The translations under genes and the position numbers were made by a program. The notes below the pieces were generated by a model that saw only the letters and a program-made list of their open reading frames with translations, ran no database searches and had not been told where the DNA came from. A stretch of 64,000 nucleotides of DNA from Hypericum androsaemum (taxonomy: Eukaryota; Streptophyta; Magnoliopsida; Malpighiales; Hypericaceae). Of the stretch, positions 44,361-57,005 are shown in pieces (the first letter of the stretch is position 1; every line of letters begins with the position of its first letter). The stretch is from positions 2,324,001 to 2,388,000 of the forward strand of contig OZ023192.1 of the NCBI GenBank assembly GCA_963995505.1. The letters run 5' to 3'.

Positions 44361-47240
44361 TCATACATCACTTTTGATTAAAAAGTATAATTGAGTAATT
44401 TATGCATTTAATGGAGTCAATAGCTTTTTATCCAATTAGTACACTTACTAAACTTATTAATCCAGATTCGATCCAAATTGAACTTTTGAAAATTGACAAA
44501 ACTCTCATAACAAATATATAATATTGGTCCGTTGTTAAAGACTCAAACTCAAGACTTTTGGTATAAGTTTAAGTTGCATATGCGGGAAAAATGTTGGTCA
44601 AGCTCGACAATTATGGTACCATTTCTATTTTTTTTTAAATTACGAACATTTATTAATAAGAAAAAAAGATTATAGAATGAAGATGAGAAAGGGTAAAAAA
44701 AGAAAAAGAAAAAAGAAGTTAGAAGCAGAGCCAAGACCTAAACGGGTAGCTAGAGTGGCAAACCCGCTGTCATATCTAGTGTCTCACCCAAGCAAACTCA
44801 CAAGTCGAGTAGTCAAGGGCGATACTAACAGCCAGGACGCATCAAAAGTGCATATCATACTCCGACCAGCGTAGATCCTCATAGGTGTAGGCACTTCCAG
44901 TTCTCTTCCTCGCTTGAAAGTGAGTGTTCTTGTCAGGTAGAAGGTCGAAATACTCGACCTCGTCCGACCAATTGTTCTTTATCTGCTTTGTAATCGAGCC
45001 CATGAACTTCAATAAAGCATATAGATGATCTCCACTTAGCTACGCCATGTGACCATGTCTAGGTTGTTACTTTCTCCTTGTCATTTTTCGTCCTCATAGC
45101 TTAATATATGTCCTATATAATATGTCCGGAGGAGAAATTTATTTATTCATCGGTAGCAGAAAAAGGCCGATTGTCTAAAGAATTGGTCAATCAGCGAGCT
45201 GGCAAAACTGTGTGTTCCAATTTCTTGATCTAATGCTACAAAATTAATTAATACCTAATGATTACTACCTACCAAGTTCGCCATGGTTCCCTGGGAAACA
45301 ACTGGTATCCATTCGTAATTAGTAATGGGATACTCTACATATAAAAAAGTAATAGTGCTGTGGATTCTCTATTTTTTTTAAAGAATTAATACGAATATTT
45401 ACTCGGTCGAATTCTAGGTTTGAGCTACGTATGATTTTTTGAATGGTGACAATTTTTTAACAAATATTTAAAAATAACTCGTTTAGAAAAAACCGACTTC
45501 GAGTACTCCAGATTAAGAAAGGTGGACACTTTTTTTTGCTTGGTTGTGGGATTCTCTAATTTATTAACATAACCTATAATTTATCCAAATTTCATAGGCG
45601 CACATCTTAGTTAGAGGGTGTGGTCGGGACATGCAAAGAAAGAGACATTTTTTATATAAAAAATGTGGAGATTGTGCAGCTGGCATTTCTTTTTGTGAAT
45701 AAATATTGCAGCTGGCAATTAGATATACGGAATAACTGATCCGTGACATTCCCTAATAATCAATCAACATTCATTATCATTCTCAAAAAAAAAATCATCA
45801 TTCGTTATAAGCAGATTTCCACCAAACAATATTATTAACGTTTTCACTAAATGGATAATGAATTGAGTCATTGGTCCGGAAAGACCATCATGAAAATTTT
45901 AGTCCCACAATTTTGCAATCATTTTAATGAATACGATTTTATGGAGGTAACTTTGATATTTTAAAAGAAAGAGCACTGTTATAAATAGTAATATTTATAG
46001 AGTAACAGCTTTAAGTTTCTTTGAAATCATCCGGTATCCAGATACTACTACGTTGACTAATACTAATTCGAGCTGGGTATAATTTTGAATAATGATAAAA
46101 ATATTTAAAAAAATTTAACACTGCTATATTTCTATTAATTGAATTCGAGACAAATTAGTTAAAATTTAATAACTGTCATGACAATTAATATAATCGGTTG
46201 TTCATTCACATTAATCCAAATAAATCAAAATTGTGCTGTTACCTAGCTTGTTGGTGTTACAAATTCATGAAAACAAAGGCATGAAAAATTTTACACTAAT
46301 AATTACAAATATTGAATCATGAATTTTTTTAAAATACTACACAGATTTTGGGATGTTGTGAAACTAGAAAATTGGTCGGAAGTGAGGACAAAGCGTATAT
46401 GCTATTTTTTTTGCTTGTTTCTTCACAAGGCAACGTCACGTTCGATGTACAACCACTACTTCAAATGCGCTTCGTTCAATACAAGCGTACAAAATTCGTC
46501 ATTGCGGACAGGAATAGGAGTGGGAGAACACAAGGCAATGTAAAAGGGTCGTATATTCTAATGATACGAAGCGTTAATAAGTTTTACAAAGTTTAAAGTT
46601 TAAATAGTGATAAATATAATATAATTATGATGTACATTTTTTTTAAAATAGTAATGTTTAAGAAAATGATGTTGGATTGGTGGTCTAGCCGATCAAACTG
46701 TAATTCATATGTCAGAACAGGTCAATTCAACTTTGAAATCTAGAGGACGGTTGGACTGACAAATATAAATCTAATTAACATTTTTCAAAAGAATTTATAA
46801 AATTTTGTTTGAAAATGAATAAATTACTATTTGGTACATGTAAATAATAAATTTGAAACAAAGTTAGATGATATTTCAAAATTATTTAAAATTGTAATAC
46901 TAAATATTATTTTAATAAAATTAAATTTTAAATAAAAATTTACAGCCAGATTGATTAAATGATACCCATAAATAAAATAGTTCTTTTCGGTATCGTTTTT
47001 TAAAAACATTGATAATAGCTAGTGGGCCGTAACCCCAAAAATAATCAACGGGGGTAACCCTCGATAAGAGAACAACTACGGAAAGAAGATGTCACTATTT
47101 CGTGATTAACTAATCAATTTTCTTTTAATAACTCTATTAAGAAAAAATTGTTAATTGGTTAAGTAGGGATAATCTGTTAATTTGACGGGACACCTACAAT
47201 GCCTACTTAACCAATCCCAACTTTGAATATTTATGCCCAC
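44361..47240. other. AT-rich intergenic DNA
   Basis: No exon was supported. Short frames are AT-rich and lack motifs. The last 150 bp contain the SLX9 promoter. Confidence 0.55.
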
Positions 47241-47246
47241 TGGGCC
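47241..47246 (+). promoter_or_regulatory. Site II element (TGGGCC) of the SLX9 promoter
   Basis: TGGGCC, with a reverse-oriented GCCCA six bases before it (47234-47238). Site II motifs (TGGGCY) commonly accompany telo-boxes in plant ribosomal protein and ribosome biogenesis promoters. Confidence 0.55.
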
Positions 47247-47370
47247 TCTAAACAATCCCTTTAAAACCTCCCCGCGGACTCGGATCCAGTTTCCCCGGTT
47301 CGGATCCATCTTCATCATCCTCCGCTCTTTTTATTTTCCCTTTTTGCCCTTGGTTGAGCTCTAAAACCCA

Positions 47371-47378
47371 AAACCCTA
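47371..47378 (+). promoter_or_regulatory. Telo-box (AAACCCTA) of the SLX9 promoter or leader
   Basis: An exact AAACCCTA, 31 bp upstream of the ATG, preceded by a near-copy (AAAACCCA). It is paired with the Site II motif 125 bp further upstream. Confidence 0.6.
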
Positions 47379-47408
47379 GTTAGCTCCTTCGAAGTCTCCA
47401 AGCCAAGC

Positions 47409-49188
47409 ATGGGCAAGTCAAGGTACCTTTTCAAGAGCCAGAAAATCTCAACAAGTTATAGAAAATTATAAATTTCGTCTTTTTTTGGTTTTATTTCTTT
47501 CTAATTGGAATCAATGTCGGTGGATCCAGGGAAAAGGCCGATGCTAAGTCCGACCGGAAGCTCGCCAAGAAGGTTGAGTTCTACGCGAGTGAGTTGCCTA
47601 ACCTATTTCCGTATGTACCACCTATCACGGGTTTTGACTTCGTCAATGTGCCATGTCACGTGATCTGTTCGTACCAGCAATAACGGACCAAGACATCAAC
47701 ACGCTCTGATACAATGTTAGAATCTCAACGCTAACAAGTCTGCGCACCACATTTATAACTAGCAATTCAATAATCTCAACAACTTCACCAGCGGGTTTAA
47801 GGTTTTGGGTTAATATTTAGCGAGTTGATCTAATTTGGCCCCTCCGGCGATTTTTATCATTGCATAGCAAATGATAGTACGAATATCGGTAATTGGATGC
47901 TAGGACAACAATGACATTTCTAGAATTAGTGTAAGAGCTTGCCACAGTTGGAGGTGATGGAATGAGTTGGGTTCAGTGGAAGTCTGGTTTTGAGAATGGA
48001 TGATTAGTTTAGAGATTTTAAGAGTGCCCGCCGGCTTTTTCCGTTTTTCGGATTCTGTTTGTCGCGGTAGTATGACCAAATTGACTATATTGTTGAGTTT
48101 CTGTTGATGCTGACTCTTACGATGGTCGGTAATGCTGGTGAAAGCATAAACTGTGTGTTGTCTGTGTTGGTACTGAATCCGGGTTTGGTTTTTCATTGAT
48201 CTGCAGAGGTTAGAGATTCGGTTGCTTCTCTAAATGTCACCAAGTCGATCACCAAGGTGTGACTTTTACTTCCAATCTTTTTTCTTCATCCTATCTCCCT
48301 TGGTTTCCTACATTTTCATCCTTGCACATCGTACAAATGTTAGTTTTTGTAGTTTGGTATGTTGTTAAGAATCTAATTTTAGGTTTTAGCTTACTGGAAA
48401 GAGGGTTTTAACATGTGGCATATTGTAGAGCTGTTCATGCTAGGACTGTTCTGGGTAAACACTATTGTAGATTTGATTATTCCCGGCGGATTTGCATATT
48501 TATGAGATTTGGCTTCAGCATCATCTGTTTTGGATATGTTGATTGCGATATAACAGAGTGGATGAGTAAACGTGGTTTAGTTGAAGCTTTTACTTTTCTA
48601 TTTGTCTTTGAATCAAGATTATTTTTGTAACTTGTAGCTAAATGGTGCTTTGATCATGGTAAATTCCTGTGGCTTAGTTTCCTTTCTGTTGGAATCCTTT
48701 CAATGAGCTGAGTTACTGGTAAATCCTTGCAGAAGAAGAAGCATCGGAGCAGGCGGAATAAATCAAAGGCATTGAAGGCATTTGACCTCACAACTCTTTC
48801 GGAGTTCCTGCCAGAGTTGAAGGCTCCTCGGGAACCGGCTCCTGCTGCTACCTTCAAGTTGGATAGCAAATCCAGAAAAAAGATGCTGTGTGTTTCTGTT
48901 CTCGTCTCTAGCTGATAGCACACCAATTATTATGTTGTTGAAACTATCACGTCGTTTACCAAATGGTTTTCTCAACTTTACAGAGTGAACGAAGTTCAGC
49001 GGCTACAGCTTGTTCTTAAGCACCCATCCTTCCAATCAGATCCTTTGGGGGCCATTCATCAGCATTTAGAGAGCACACAGCCTCCTGTTGATGCGTCGGC
49101 TAAGAAAACCAAGAAAGATGGAGGGAAGAAGGTGAAGCGGAAGAAGAAGTCGAAATCGTCCGCTGGGATTCAACCCATGGATTCGTAA
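47409..49188 (+). CDS. SLX9: SLX9-like ribosome biogenesis protein, 5 exons
   Basis: Exons are 47409-47422, 47530-47588, 48207-48256, 48733-48887 and 48984-49188. They join to 483 nt, 160 residues, stop TAA at 49186-49188. The first exon is only 14 nt (MGKS plus two bases); all donors and acceptors are GT-AG and phases agree. The protein is small and basic, with KVEFYAKVRDSVASL near residues 18-32, KKKHRSRRNKSKALKAFDLT, the family core LSEFLPELKAP, LQLVLKHPSFQSDPLGAIHQHL, and a Lys-rich tail. This matches the SLX9/FAM207 family. Its yeast member works in nucleolar 18S rRNA processing and export of 40S precursors. The promoter has Site II and telo-box motifs, as expected for that role. Intron 2 contains an old dispersed repeat (47625-47745). 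Convergent with SEP1. Confidence 0.88.
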
Positions 49189-49791
49189 TTCAGCAAGCTT
49201 ACTTATCTTGCACCTTCCCGTTGTAAATCCTTCTGAATCGCTTAAACTTTGATTAGAGGTCATGAGATTTTACTTGCTTAGTCTTTGCTGTGAGGTATCT
49301 TGCTCACAGCAATCATATTTGGGACTAGCACAAGATATTCAATTTTCCTCGAAATTTCATTTCGGCATTGCATTAGGAAATTTGCTCCTTGCTTGGTGGC
49401 CTTGTATTAATTGCAAGTCTATCTAGCCTGATTTTGCAGATGAACCCTGATCCGGGATAAACACGCTCTAATAACATGCAAGAATCTCGAGATGGATTAG
49501 TTAGTCCAATAGAACCGAGCAAACAATTTCTCGAAGGACATTTATTAGTTAGTACTATCCAAAGATTATGAATTGATAGTTTATTCTTGCAAGGGATCAC
49601 AAGCCTATTTATATATGGTGACAGAAGGAAAGGCTTCACATGGACTAGAATCTGCAACAGTTTTACAACCAAGGAAGTGGGGCAGCAAGATTGAGATTGA
49701 AGATTACAAACAAACAAACAAAGAAATTTGTGGCTATATGGATGTCCTGGATTCGAGTTTTACAAGCACGTCGAAGAGGCCTCGAGCCTGG
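49189..49791. other. Convergent 3' region between SLX9 and SEP1
   Basis: This holds the 3' flanks of both genes. No exon was found. A diverged repeat phrase may be present at 49440-49560 (AACACGCTCTAATAACATGC). Confidence 0.6.
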
Positions 49792-50755
49792 TTAGTTCTT
49801 AGAAGCCGATTGGAAGATAAACACTGCTGTCAAGACTCCCACCAACCCGGTTACCGCCAAAGCAACCGCTGGCAACGGGGACGTGAGTCCGAAATTCTGC
49901 AGAAGTAGAACGGGTACAGAACTGATAAGAATTTGCTGGTTACAGAATTGATGATGCATCCGTGGATATGTGATATATGCAAAGATGGAGAAGTGAGGGA
50001 CAGCCCGAAGAACATACTGTGAACAATTTTAACAGTAAGGGAATGGCTACACTTTTTTCATACTAAAGATGCTTTCTAGCTTGAACATGAAGGAAAATTG
50101 TAATGGTGTACCTCTAGAAGTCCCTTGCCCGTAGCAATTTCGACACTAATGGCTGCTGCGAAGCCAACCATCGCAAGCCGCCCTAGCCAGGCATCCACCG
50201 TGTTTCCTCCCTGCCTACTTTGCTCGCATTTTGCAATAAGTGATCTTGCTCTGGTGACTGGTTTCATCAGACTGGGACTTCTCGAAATGGCCACTGCCAT
50301 TACATCAAGTTAAATTGTATCGTTGTGAGAATGCAAGGGACAATAAAGGAACATTGCTACTGCGAATCGAGACTACGTAACAACTCGCTATAATACTATG
50401 TCAGAACTAAGAATCTCCATAGTCAACATAAAACTCGGAAGCTAGCTACGGTCTAGAGACCAACTCACAACTGTATATTTTTCAACAAAATGCTAAACAA
50501 ACTTACAAAGTGGAGAGCCCCCAAGGAAGGTGGACCCTAAACTCGAACTGGGTAATCGAGAAACAGTATGAAAACTTCTCCTTGAGCCAAAATAGCTCCC
50601 ACCTGCATGCCAAAACAACAACTTTTTAACTTACTACAAACATTGCTATTCGAAATGAACAATAACAAGAACAAGAAAGAGCTCAAAAGGTACATAGGAA
50701 GCAGAGCACCTTGGAGAGAGATGGAAAGGGAAGCTGAGACTTGGGGAACTGCCAT
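49792..50755 (-). CDS. SEP1: Stress Enhanced Protein 1 (SEP1), chloroplast LHC-like protein, 4 exons
   Basis: Minus-strand exons are 50710-50755, 50507-50602, 50112-50293 and 49792-49896. They join to 429 nt, 142 residues, stop TAA at 49792-49794. A longer frame upstream starts with TTG, so the ATG at 50753-50755 is used. Residues 1-70 are Ser/Arg-rich and look like a chloroplast transit peptide. The first helix, DAWLGRLAMVGFAAAISVEI (from residue 81), carries the chlorophyll-binding-type signature of the light-harvesting superfamily. A second membrane helix follows (PAVALAVTGLVGVLTAVFIF), ending QSASKN. In Arabidopsis, SEP1 is a two-helix thylakoid protein induced by high light. For exon 1 I chose the donor CAAG|GTGCTC because it alone keeps the conserved frame. 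A palindromic G-box lies upstream. Confidence 0.92.
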
Positions 50756-51454
50756 GGAAGGTTTAGTAGGCAAAGGGAGAGAATTCTGTTTCTGTGGCCT
50801 AACTGCAAATGGAATGAACCTGTTTTATCTGTTTAGTTTCCAATGTGTCTTTTTTGGAACATGGCCCTTTATCTTCTGACACGTGTCACTTCTATAGTGG
50901 AGGATTTTGCTTCTTTTTAATATGCCATTTCGGTAGTCCCATGGAATCCATTTCGATGCATCCAAGGTCCGTGGTGCTGGTCTAACATTTCTTTGTAGTC
51001 AGCGTCTTGCCATGTTAAAATTGCCGGTCTTCTATAATCACGTGAAACTTGATGAGACAAATACTACTTCATTGAATGAGAATATGTTCTTAACAGCACA
51101 AGCACAATGAAATATGTATGATTTAAGGAGACCAACATTTTGACGGATTTCCGGATTCAAACAAATACCAAAAGATATTTTTCAACATATGCGGTCATTA
51201 CTTTTTCTCCGGTAAAAAGAGTTCATGACCCGTAGACCTTCTACCTTCACGCGCTAGTGCCACGATACAACAGTACATGAATGCTGAATCAAGCAAACAA
51301 AAACCTTAAATCTCAAAGTTCAATTATTCCTTCCCTACCCAAAATTCTAAGACGGTACCCAAACCAAAATCGGCCACTACAAAGTGCCCATCTGACAAAA
51401 TCTAGTGATAGTGTTACAAAGATGAGAACAATATTTCAACCAATGAGAGCCTCA
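50756..51454. other. SEP1 5' flank and PGDH 3' flank
   Basis: No exon was found. The left part is the SEP1 promoter (minus strand) and the right part follows the PGDH stop codon at 51455. Confidence 0.6.
50878..50887. promoter_or_regulatory. Palindromic G-box (GACACGTGTC) upstream of SEP1
   Basis: A perfect 10-bp palindrome with ACGTG cores on both strands, about 125 bp upstream of the SEP1 ATG. It fits bZIP/HY5 or ABRE binding, in line with a light- and stress-responsive gene. The functional link is inferred. Confidence 0.5.
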
Positions 51455-53946
51455 TTACAACTTCAGGAAAACGAACTCTTCGATGGCTGGAACGTCCCCA
51501 ATCCTTTTCAAGCTTTCTTTGCTCGGCTCATCGTCGACTCCAATCGCCATGACAGCTTGCTTCCGTGGAGCAATTCTTCCGACGCTCATGAAACTGACAT
51601 TCACGTTCTCCTGACCCAGTATGCTTCCGACCTTGCCAATCATACCCGGCTGGTCGACTTGTCTACAGAGGATGATGCTACCTTCCAAGCTCACATCCAC
51701 CTCGAAAGATCCAACCTTTGTCAGGTGGGGAACGCCATCTTTCACCCGTCCTTCAACCTTGATCTCCCCGCTATCTGACATGGCACTCGCGAATTTTGAT
51801 TCTACATTGGCAATTTGAACCTGGATGGACTCAATAGGACTCTCAGGTGAGCCATCAAGAAGTACGCGTTCCTCCGTAATCCTTATTCCCCTCTGTTTAG
51901 CAGTGAAGTCTGCATTCACCAAGTTCACAAAGACGCTAGATATAGGCTCAATTATCCCCTTGGTGATCATGGCACGGAGCACCCTAGTGTCAAGGTCATC
52001 AGGAGCTCTAGCAGAAGCATAGCTGACTTTAACAAATTTCACGCCACTTCCACCTGTTACTAGTTGAACAGCTAGTCTTCCAAGTTTCTCAGCAAGAATG
52101 ACATATGGTTTCAGCTCAGATAGAACCTGCACAGCATAGGGATAGTTACAGTCCATTCCATAAGCGTGCCAGAAACAATTACAGACTAAAGAAACAGGAA
52201 GGGTAATGACACAAATTATCCAGTCACTACCTCAGCAGGAACCATTGGTGCATTCACAGCAGTAGAAGCGAGCTCACCCTTCAAAGCTCCCACAACAGCT
52301 TCAGCTATTTCAATGGCCACTCCTTCCTACAAATAGAAAGCACAACTTTTAAATGTCTAGTCATATAGAATACATGTTTTCTCTTCTTAGTTCGAATAAA
52401 GAATCATGTACATACTTGAGCTTCCACTGTGCTGGCACCAAGATGTGGAGTAACGGTGACATTCTCATGTAGCACCAACTTACTATCTTTTGCCGGGGGC
52501 TCCTCCGTAAAAACATCAAGAGCTGCCTGAGAAACAATCCCAGCATCAAGCGCCCTAACTAGAGCTTCTTCATCAATGACGCCTCCTCGGGCAACATTGA
52601 TTATCCTCACTCCTTTCTTCATCTTGGCAAAAGTTTCGTCATTGAGCATCTTCGAGGTTGCAGCAGTGAGTGGCATGTGCAAAGAGATGAAATCTGCCGT
52701 CGCAATAGCTTCATCAAAACTTACTAGCTCGACACCTATAGCACGAGCACGATCTGCCGGTGCATATGGATCATGTGCTATCACATGCATCCCAAGCCCC
52801 TTGGCGCGCCTAGCAACTTCAGTTCCAACCTTTCCAAACCCCATGACAACAAGTGTTTTGCCAACGAGGGAAACACCAACATATTTGTTCCTCTTCCAGT
52901 TTCCTAGACAAAAAAAGAGGGAAACAATAAAACATCCCTCCTTCATCAAGAAATCCGTGACACCCACAAACATATAAACCCAAAGATCGAACAAAGGCGT
53001 GAATTAAATCTTCCTAGCTCTAAGTTCCAATCTTCCAGAAATAGCAAGCACTAGATCATAATTCCCAATCTTCCTAGCTCTAAGTTCCATTAAATTAAAT
53101 CTCCATCATTAACACGAACATGCTATAAATGCAGATCTATACACATCACTAACAAATTCGGCCTTTCGATACCCGAAAAGTATGCAGATCTAACACATGA
53201 TAATATACCATAAAGGTCGTAGCTTGTAAAACAAAAGAACACCAACGAAACAAAAGGTTTCGCCTTTACTCATCCGATCCATCTAAAACACCAAACAAAA
53301 AAGGAAATTCCAAGCCCAAATAGCAGACAACGTGTTCGACGAAATTCCCCAAAGAAAATAAAAAAAGAAAAGAAAATCATTTTCTAAGCTCACCAGCCTT
53401 AACAGAGGCGTCAGCCTGGGCAACGTTCCGGGCCATGGCGGCCATGAGCGCGATCCCGTGCTCGGCGGCAGCAACGGTGTTGGCCGTGGGGGCGTTAACA
53501 ACGAGGCACCCGTGCTCGGTGGCAGCGGCCAGATCCACATTGTCGATCCCGACTCCGGCCCGGCCGACGACCTTGAGGCGGCCGCCGGAGGACTCGAAGA
53601 CCTCGCGGGACACCTTGGTGGCGCTCCGGACGATGAGCGCGTCGCAGAGGGAGATCTTCGTGTTGAGCTCCTCGGGCGACAGGTTGTAGGAGCAGTCCAC
53701 GTTGGCGAACTGCTTCAACAGCGAGAGCCCCGCCTCGCCGAGCTTCTCGGCGACGAGGACGGTCGGCTTGGCGTTGTCCATGGACGAGGACGTGCAAAAG
53801 ACGACCAGTCGCGGGCCGCGGGCGGGGTTTCTGGACGCGACGGAAAGGGAGGAGGAAGGGAGTCTGTGGTGGAGGAAGGCGGACGACAGGGTGGTCGGGC
53901 GGGCGAACGGTCGTCCGGTGGAGCGGAGGTTGGTGGTGGTGGCCAT
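51455..53946 (-). CDS. PGDH: Plastid D-3-phosphoglycerate dehydrogenase (PGDH), 4 exons
   Basis: Minus-strand exons are 53394-53946, 52416-52903, 52231-52326 and 51455-52126. They join to 1809 nt, 602 residues, stop TAA at 51455-51457. The enzyme oxidises 3-phosphoglycerate to 3-phosphohydroxypyruvate with NAD+, the first step of the phosphorylated serine pathway in plastids. Residues 1-55 are a Ser/Arg/Thr-rich transit peptide. Then come the substrate-binding half (DALIVRSATKVS, VGRAGVGIDNVDL), the NAD-binding GFGKVG at residues 206-211 with AHDPYAP, catalytic-site segments LHMPLTAAT, NVARGG and TPHLGAST, and the allosteric substrate-binding and ACT domains at the C-terminus (CRQVDQPGMIGKVGSILG). 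Length matches plant PGDH (about 600). Arabidopsis At4g34200 (EDA9/PGDH1) is the expected counterpart and, as here, neighbours SEP1. The long GC-rich plus-strand frames over exon 1 are shadows. Confidence 0.96.
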
Positions 53947-54536
53947 TTCGCGGTTGTGTCGTGTGTTTTTGGGAGGAGGAGAAGGAAAGGGAGGTAAGAT
54001 TTGTTGCGGTTTGCCCTTTTTTTGGGTGGGAGGGAGTATTTATATTTGGAAAGTAGGGGTTGGTGAGGGTTTTAGTAGCTATGTATTTTATTTAACACTA
54101 ATTTATTTTTAAAAATCTAAAATTGAATTCGATTAAGCTAGATTGAAGCGATTCTAAGTAGTAATTGGCTTTGGGAGAGGAACAACGGTATTTAGATTAA
54201 CTGATTAATAAATTATTCTAATATTAATTAGATTTTGAGTTTGAATGAAAGTTATACTAGTGTTAAGTAATTAATAGAGAATTTTTCTACATTTTAAAAT
54301 TTCTGTCGAAATTAAACTTAGATTAATCGATTAAATCGGATACACGGCAGAAAGAGAGGTGAGGATAGTATTTATATCTGGAAGGGTAGGGGTTGCTGAG
54401 GGTTTAGGGCGCGTGGGGGCTTGGACAGAGGAGACTGAGCGTCGGAGTTAGGAGAGGAGGCGGGTGGGAGTGATGGTATGATTGGTGAGAGGGCAAAGGG
54501 TGGTCGCTGGCCGTGCAAGGAAAAAGGACGAGAGCA
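53947..54536. other. PGDH upstream DNA
   Basis: The likely PGDH promoter. Phrases such as GTATTTATATYTGGAAR and GGTTGSTGAGGGTTT occur twice (54038-54072 and 54369-54404), so part of the proximal promoter is duplicated. No gene. Confidence 0.5.
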
Positions 54537-54649
54537 AGTTGGCTTTTGTTTCTCAGTTAAATTGCCCAAGCCTTTGTAGATATACGAGTTACTTGTTTTA
54601 ATTTAATACGTTTAGATTTTGAATTTTTGAGGATATCGTAATATATTTA

Positions 54650-54835
54650 ATATTGAGCAAATTATTTTCATGTCCTTGTATATGATTAAATCGACGATTT
54701 GGTCTTTATTATTTCAAAATTTTGGATAAAATCAAACACGGGGGACATGAAAACCATTTTTAAAACACGGGGACCAAATTGCTGATTTAATCATATAGGA
54801 GGGACTTGGGAGTAATTCACTTCTTAAATATTTGT
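54650..54835. mobile_element. Short inverted-repeat element (MITE-like)
   Basis: The left TCATGTCCTTGTATATGATTAAATCGA pairs with the right TGATTTAATCATATAGGAGGGACTTG as imperfect arms, with GGACC/GTCC-type phrases between. It resembles 6597-6721 in layout. Confidence 0.5.
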
Positions 54836-55074
54836 TTGGAGAGTTATATTATTACCTTTTAAATGTCATACATGGCTCGAACTTGAATTCATTCTAGCTC
54901 TCTCAAATACTGAAGTGACACGACATACATATAAAATTAGTAATGTGACATGACACGCAGATAAAATTAATAAGTCAAATAATATGGTTATGAGTGTCAC
55001 TTGGGTAAAAAATATGAAACCACATAGCAGTGTTCGTGAAACTATATAGTAGTATGGTCGAGTTTAACCAAACT

Positions 55075-55256
55075 GGGGTTGGATTCAGTGGGGACAAGAT
55101 ATGTCCCTACTGAAATGGATCAAGTGATTTTGGTTATAGACACGATTTTTTATGAATGTCAGATCTCTAGACACGATTTTTAATAAAATCTGATGGTCCA
55201 AATAAAATCTTCTCCGTAGGGACGACTTTTATGTCGTCCCCACTCAATCCAAAACC
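55075..55256. mobile_element. Mutator-type MITE, family C, with perfect 9-bp duplication
   Basis: 182 bp with ends GGGGTTGGATTCAGTGGGGAC and GTCCCCACTCAATCCAAAACC. It is flanked by AACCAAACT on both sides (55066-55074 and 55257-55265). The paralogous site in copy B (about 59751-59759) has a single AACCAAACT and no element, so the insertion and its duplication are confirmed within the window. Confidence 0.92.
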
Positions 55257-56440
55257 AACCAAACTTTTTTATTGTCTCTCGACACTCGTCACTTGTATAT
55301 CCTTGGAAAAAAAACCTAAACTGTTTTGCGAATTACACCTAAGAGCACCTTAACATAAATCCAAAACACATTCATCTTTTTCCGGTTTTCCTGGTCTAGG
55401 TTGGTAGGTGGACGACGTGGACCCTTTAGCCAAGATTTTCCAGTGTAGCTTGACGTAACAAATATGTACTCCACCGATTTGGTGCGACTAATCTAGAGTA
55501 GTAGGGTCCATCGACTAGTGCACAACAATATTAATTTTGCAGTGACTCACTAAGACTAGGATTAATGGTGATTGCCATCGATCAGACAAGAACAAGACGA
55601 CAAAAAAATAATAAAATAAAAATTAATGGCATTTTGGGCGATTGGTTCACCTGGCCAATCCCGCTCAACTTTTTTTAATCTTAATACAATTCTAATGACG
55701 CATAGTACAATATTATTCGTTGAAATAAATACTAATGAATATTATTTGTGTGGTTATAAAAATTAAAATTATTTTTTAATAAAAATATAAGATATGAAAA
55801 ATTAGTATTTTTCAACTTTTATTTTTTCACTATCCTTTACATGCTACTTGTCTCGTAGCTAGTGAATTTTCAATTCAACTTTTGCCTTTTCAACTTTGGC
55901 TTCCGTTTGTAGCTTCATTTTTTTTCTAATTTTTTATTCCAATTTTTGTAATCTTAAATATGTTCTTTTATTGTAATATTTTTCTTGTTATAATTATGAA
56001 CGGATAATTTTTATATATTCATTACAATTTATATGTAAACATAAATTGATTATAGCTAATATGTAAAAGAGAGAGAAATTAATTATTTATTTGGTGACAT
56101 TATTAGATGAGATCATCGGTAAAGATAGTAAAATTGGGTTGGGTTGGACTGGATTGAGTTGTATGTTGATGAAAGAGAAATTAATTATTTATTTTGTGAT
56201 TGATTATTTCGACCACCAATAAATATAGCCTAAATAATATGCAACACAATATCTTGGACATGACGTGGTTAGAATTCATAGGATCGAGATCTTTATCCTT
56301 TCTTCTAAGGACAGACTTGGATCATTACCCATCCTCTTAACAAATAAATTGGGCAGGATTAGGACAATCGTGGTAAAACAAGGTGTCATTTGATTATTCA
56401 CAAATAGCAAGAAGGCACTTGAAAATATGAATGCAATTTA

Positions 56441-57005
56441 TTGAGTTATTAATCAACAAACGACTAAAATACTTCTTTTTAAGTAATATATTGTCAAGAT
56501 ACGATTTTTTAGTCATTTCTAAGATACCACTAAAAAAATAGTATCTTGGAAAAATACCACTTAAAAAGAAGTATCCTGGTGAAATTCGATTGCCATATCC
56601 GATTCGGATTCAAAGAGGGAGAACTTGTTCATCAACTAAAATAGTCAATTGCAAGTTACCCATAATTACATAAGCGTGATCTTTCTTAATAATAAAAATT
56701 TCTTTCGTTTTCTTTTTCTAATAACTAAGCTTTTCCTTTTTATTTTCTCTCCCTGTTACTCCATTTTTAGACGATAAATAGAACGATTGAAGTACTAATT
56801 TGATTTTCATTCTCCCGACGTTGTCTTCATTTATTTTATTTTTCATTGACATTTTTTGTTCGAATTAGGATAGGAGAAGGGAGAAAAAAGGTAGGAAAGA
56901 AAATAACCAAAAATTGGTATCTTGAAAATGACTAAAAAAATTGTATCTCAGTAAAATATCACTTAAAAAAAAATTTTGATCCAACATATCACTTTTTTTG
57001 GTCGT
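56441..57005. other. AT-rich DNA with inverted 'AAGTATC'-type repeats
   Basis: Around 56468-56585 a hairpin is formed by CTTCTTTTTAAGT and ACTTAAAAAGAAG-type arms. Related phrases recur at 56910-56985, up to the broken edge of the esterase fragment. Confidence 0.5.

Larger units (their letters stand above)
54537..56440. repeat. Segmental duplication, copy A
   Basis: This matches 59127-61330 in the same orientation, starting near GGCTTTTGTTTCTC and ATGCCCAAGCCTTTGTA-type phrases and ending near TTTGATTATTCACAAATAGC. Copy A carries a short Mutator-type element (55075-55256) absent from copy B, and lacks the hAT-like element found in copy B. The two copies lie on either side of the carbohydrate-esterase pseudogene. 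Confidence 0.85.

Noticed and set aside
50507..50755. SEP1 exon 1 extended to a donor at CCTAT|GTACC
   Set aside because: It would put exon 2 in a frame unlike the SEP1 family; the donor CAAG|GTGCTC keeps the conserved frame.
53458..53997. 179-codon plus-strand frame over PGDH exon 1
   Set aside because: It is the antisense shadow of a GC-rich exon whose minus-strand product is clearly PGDH.
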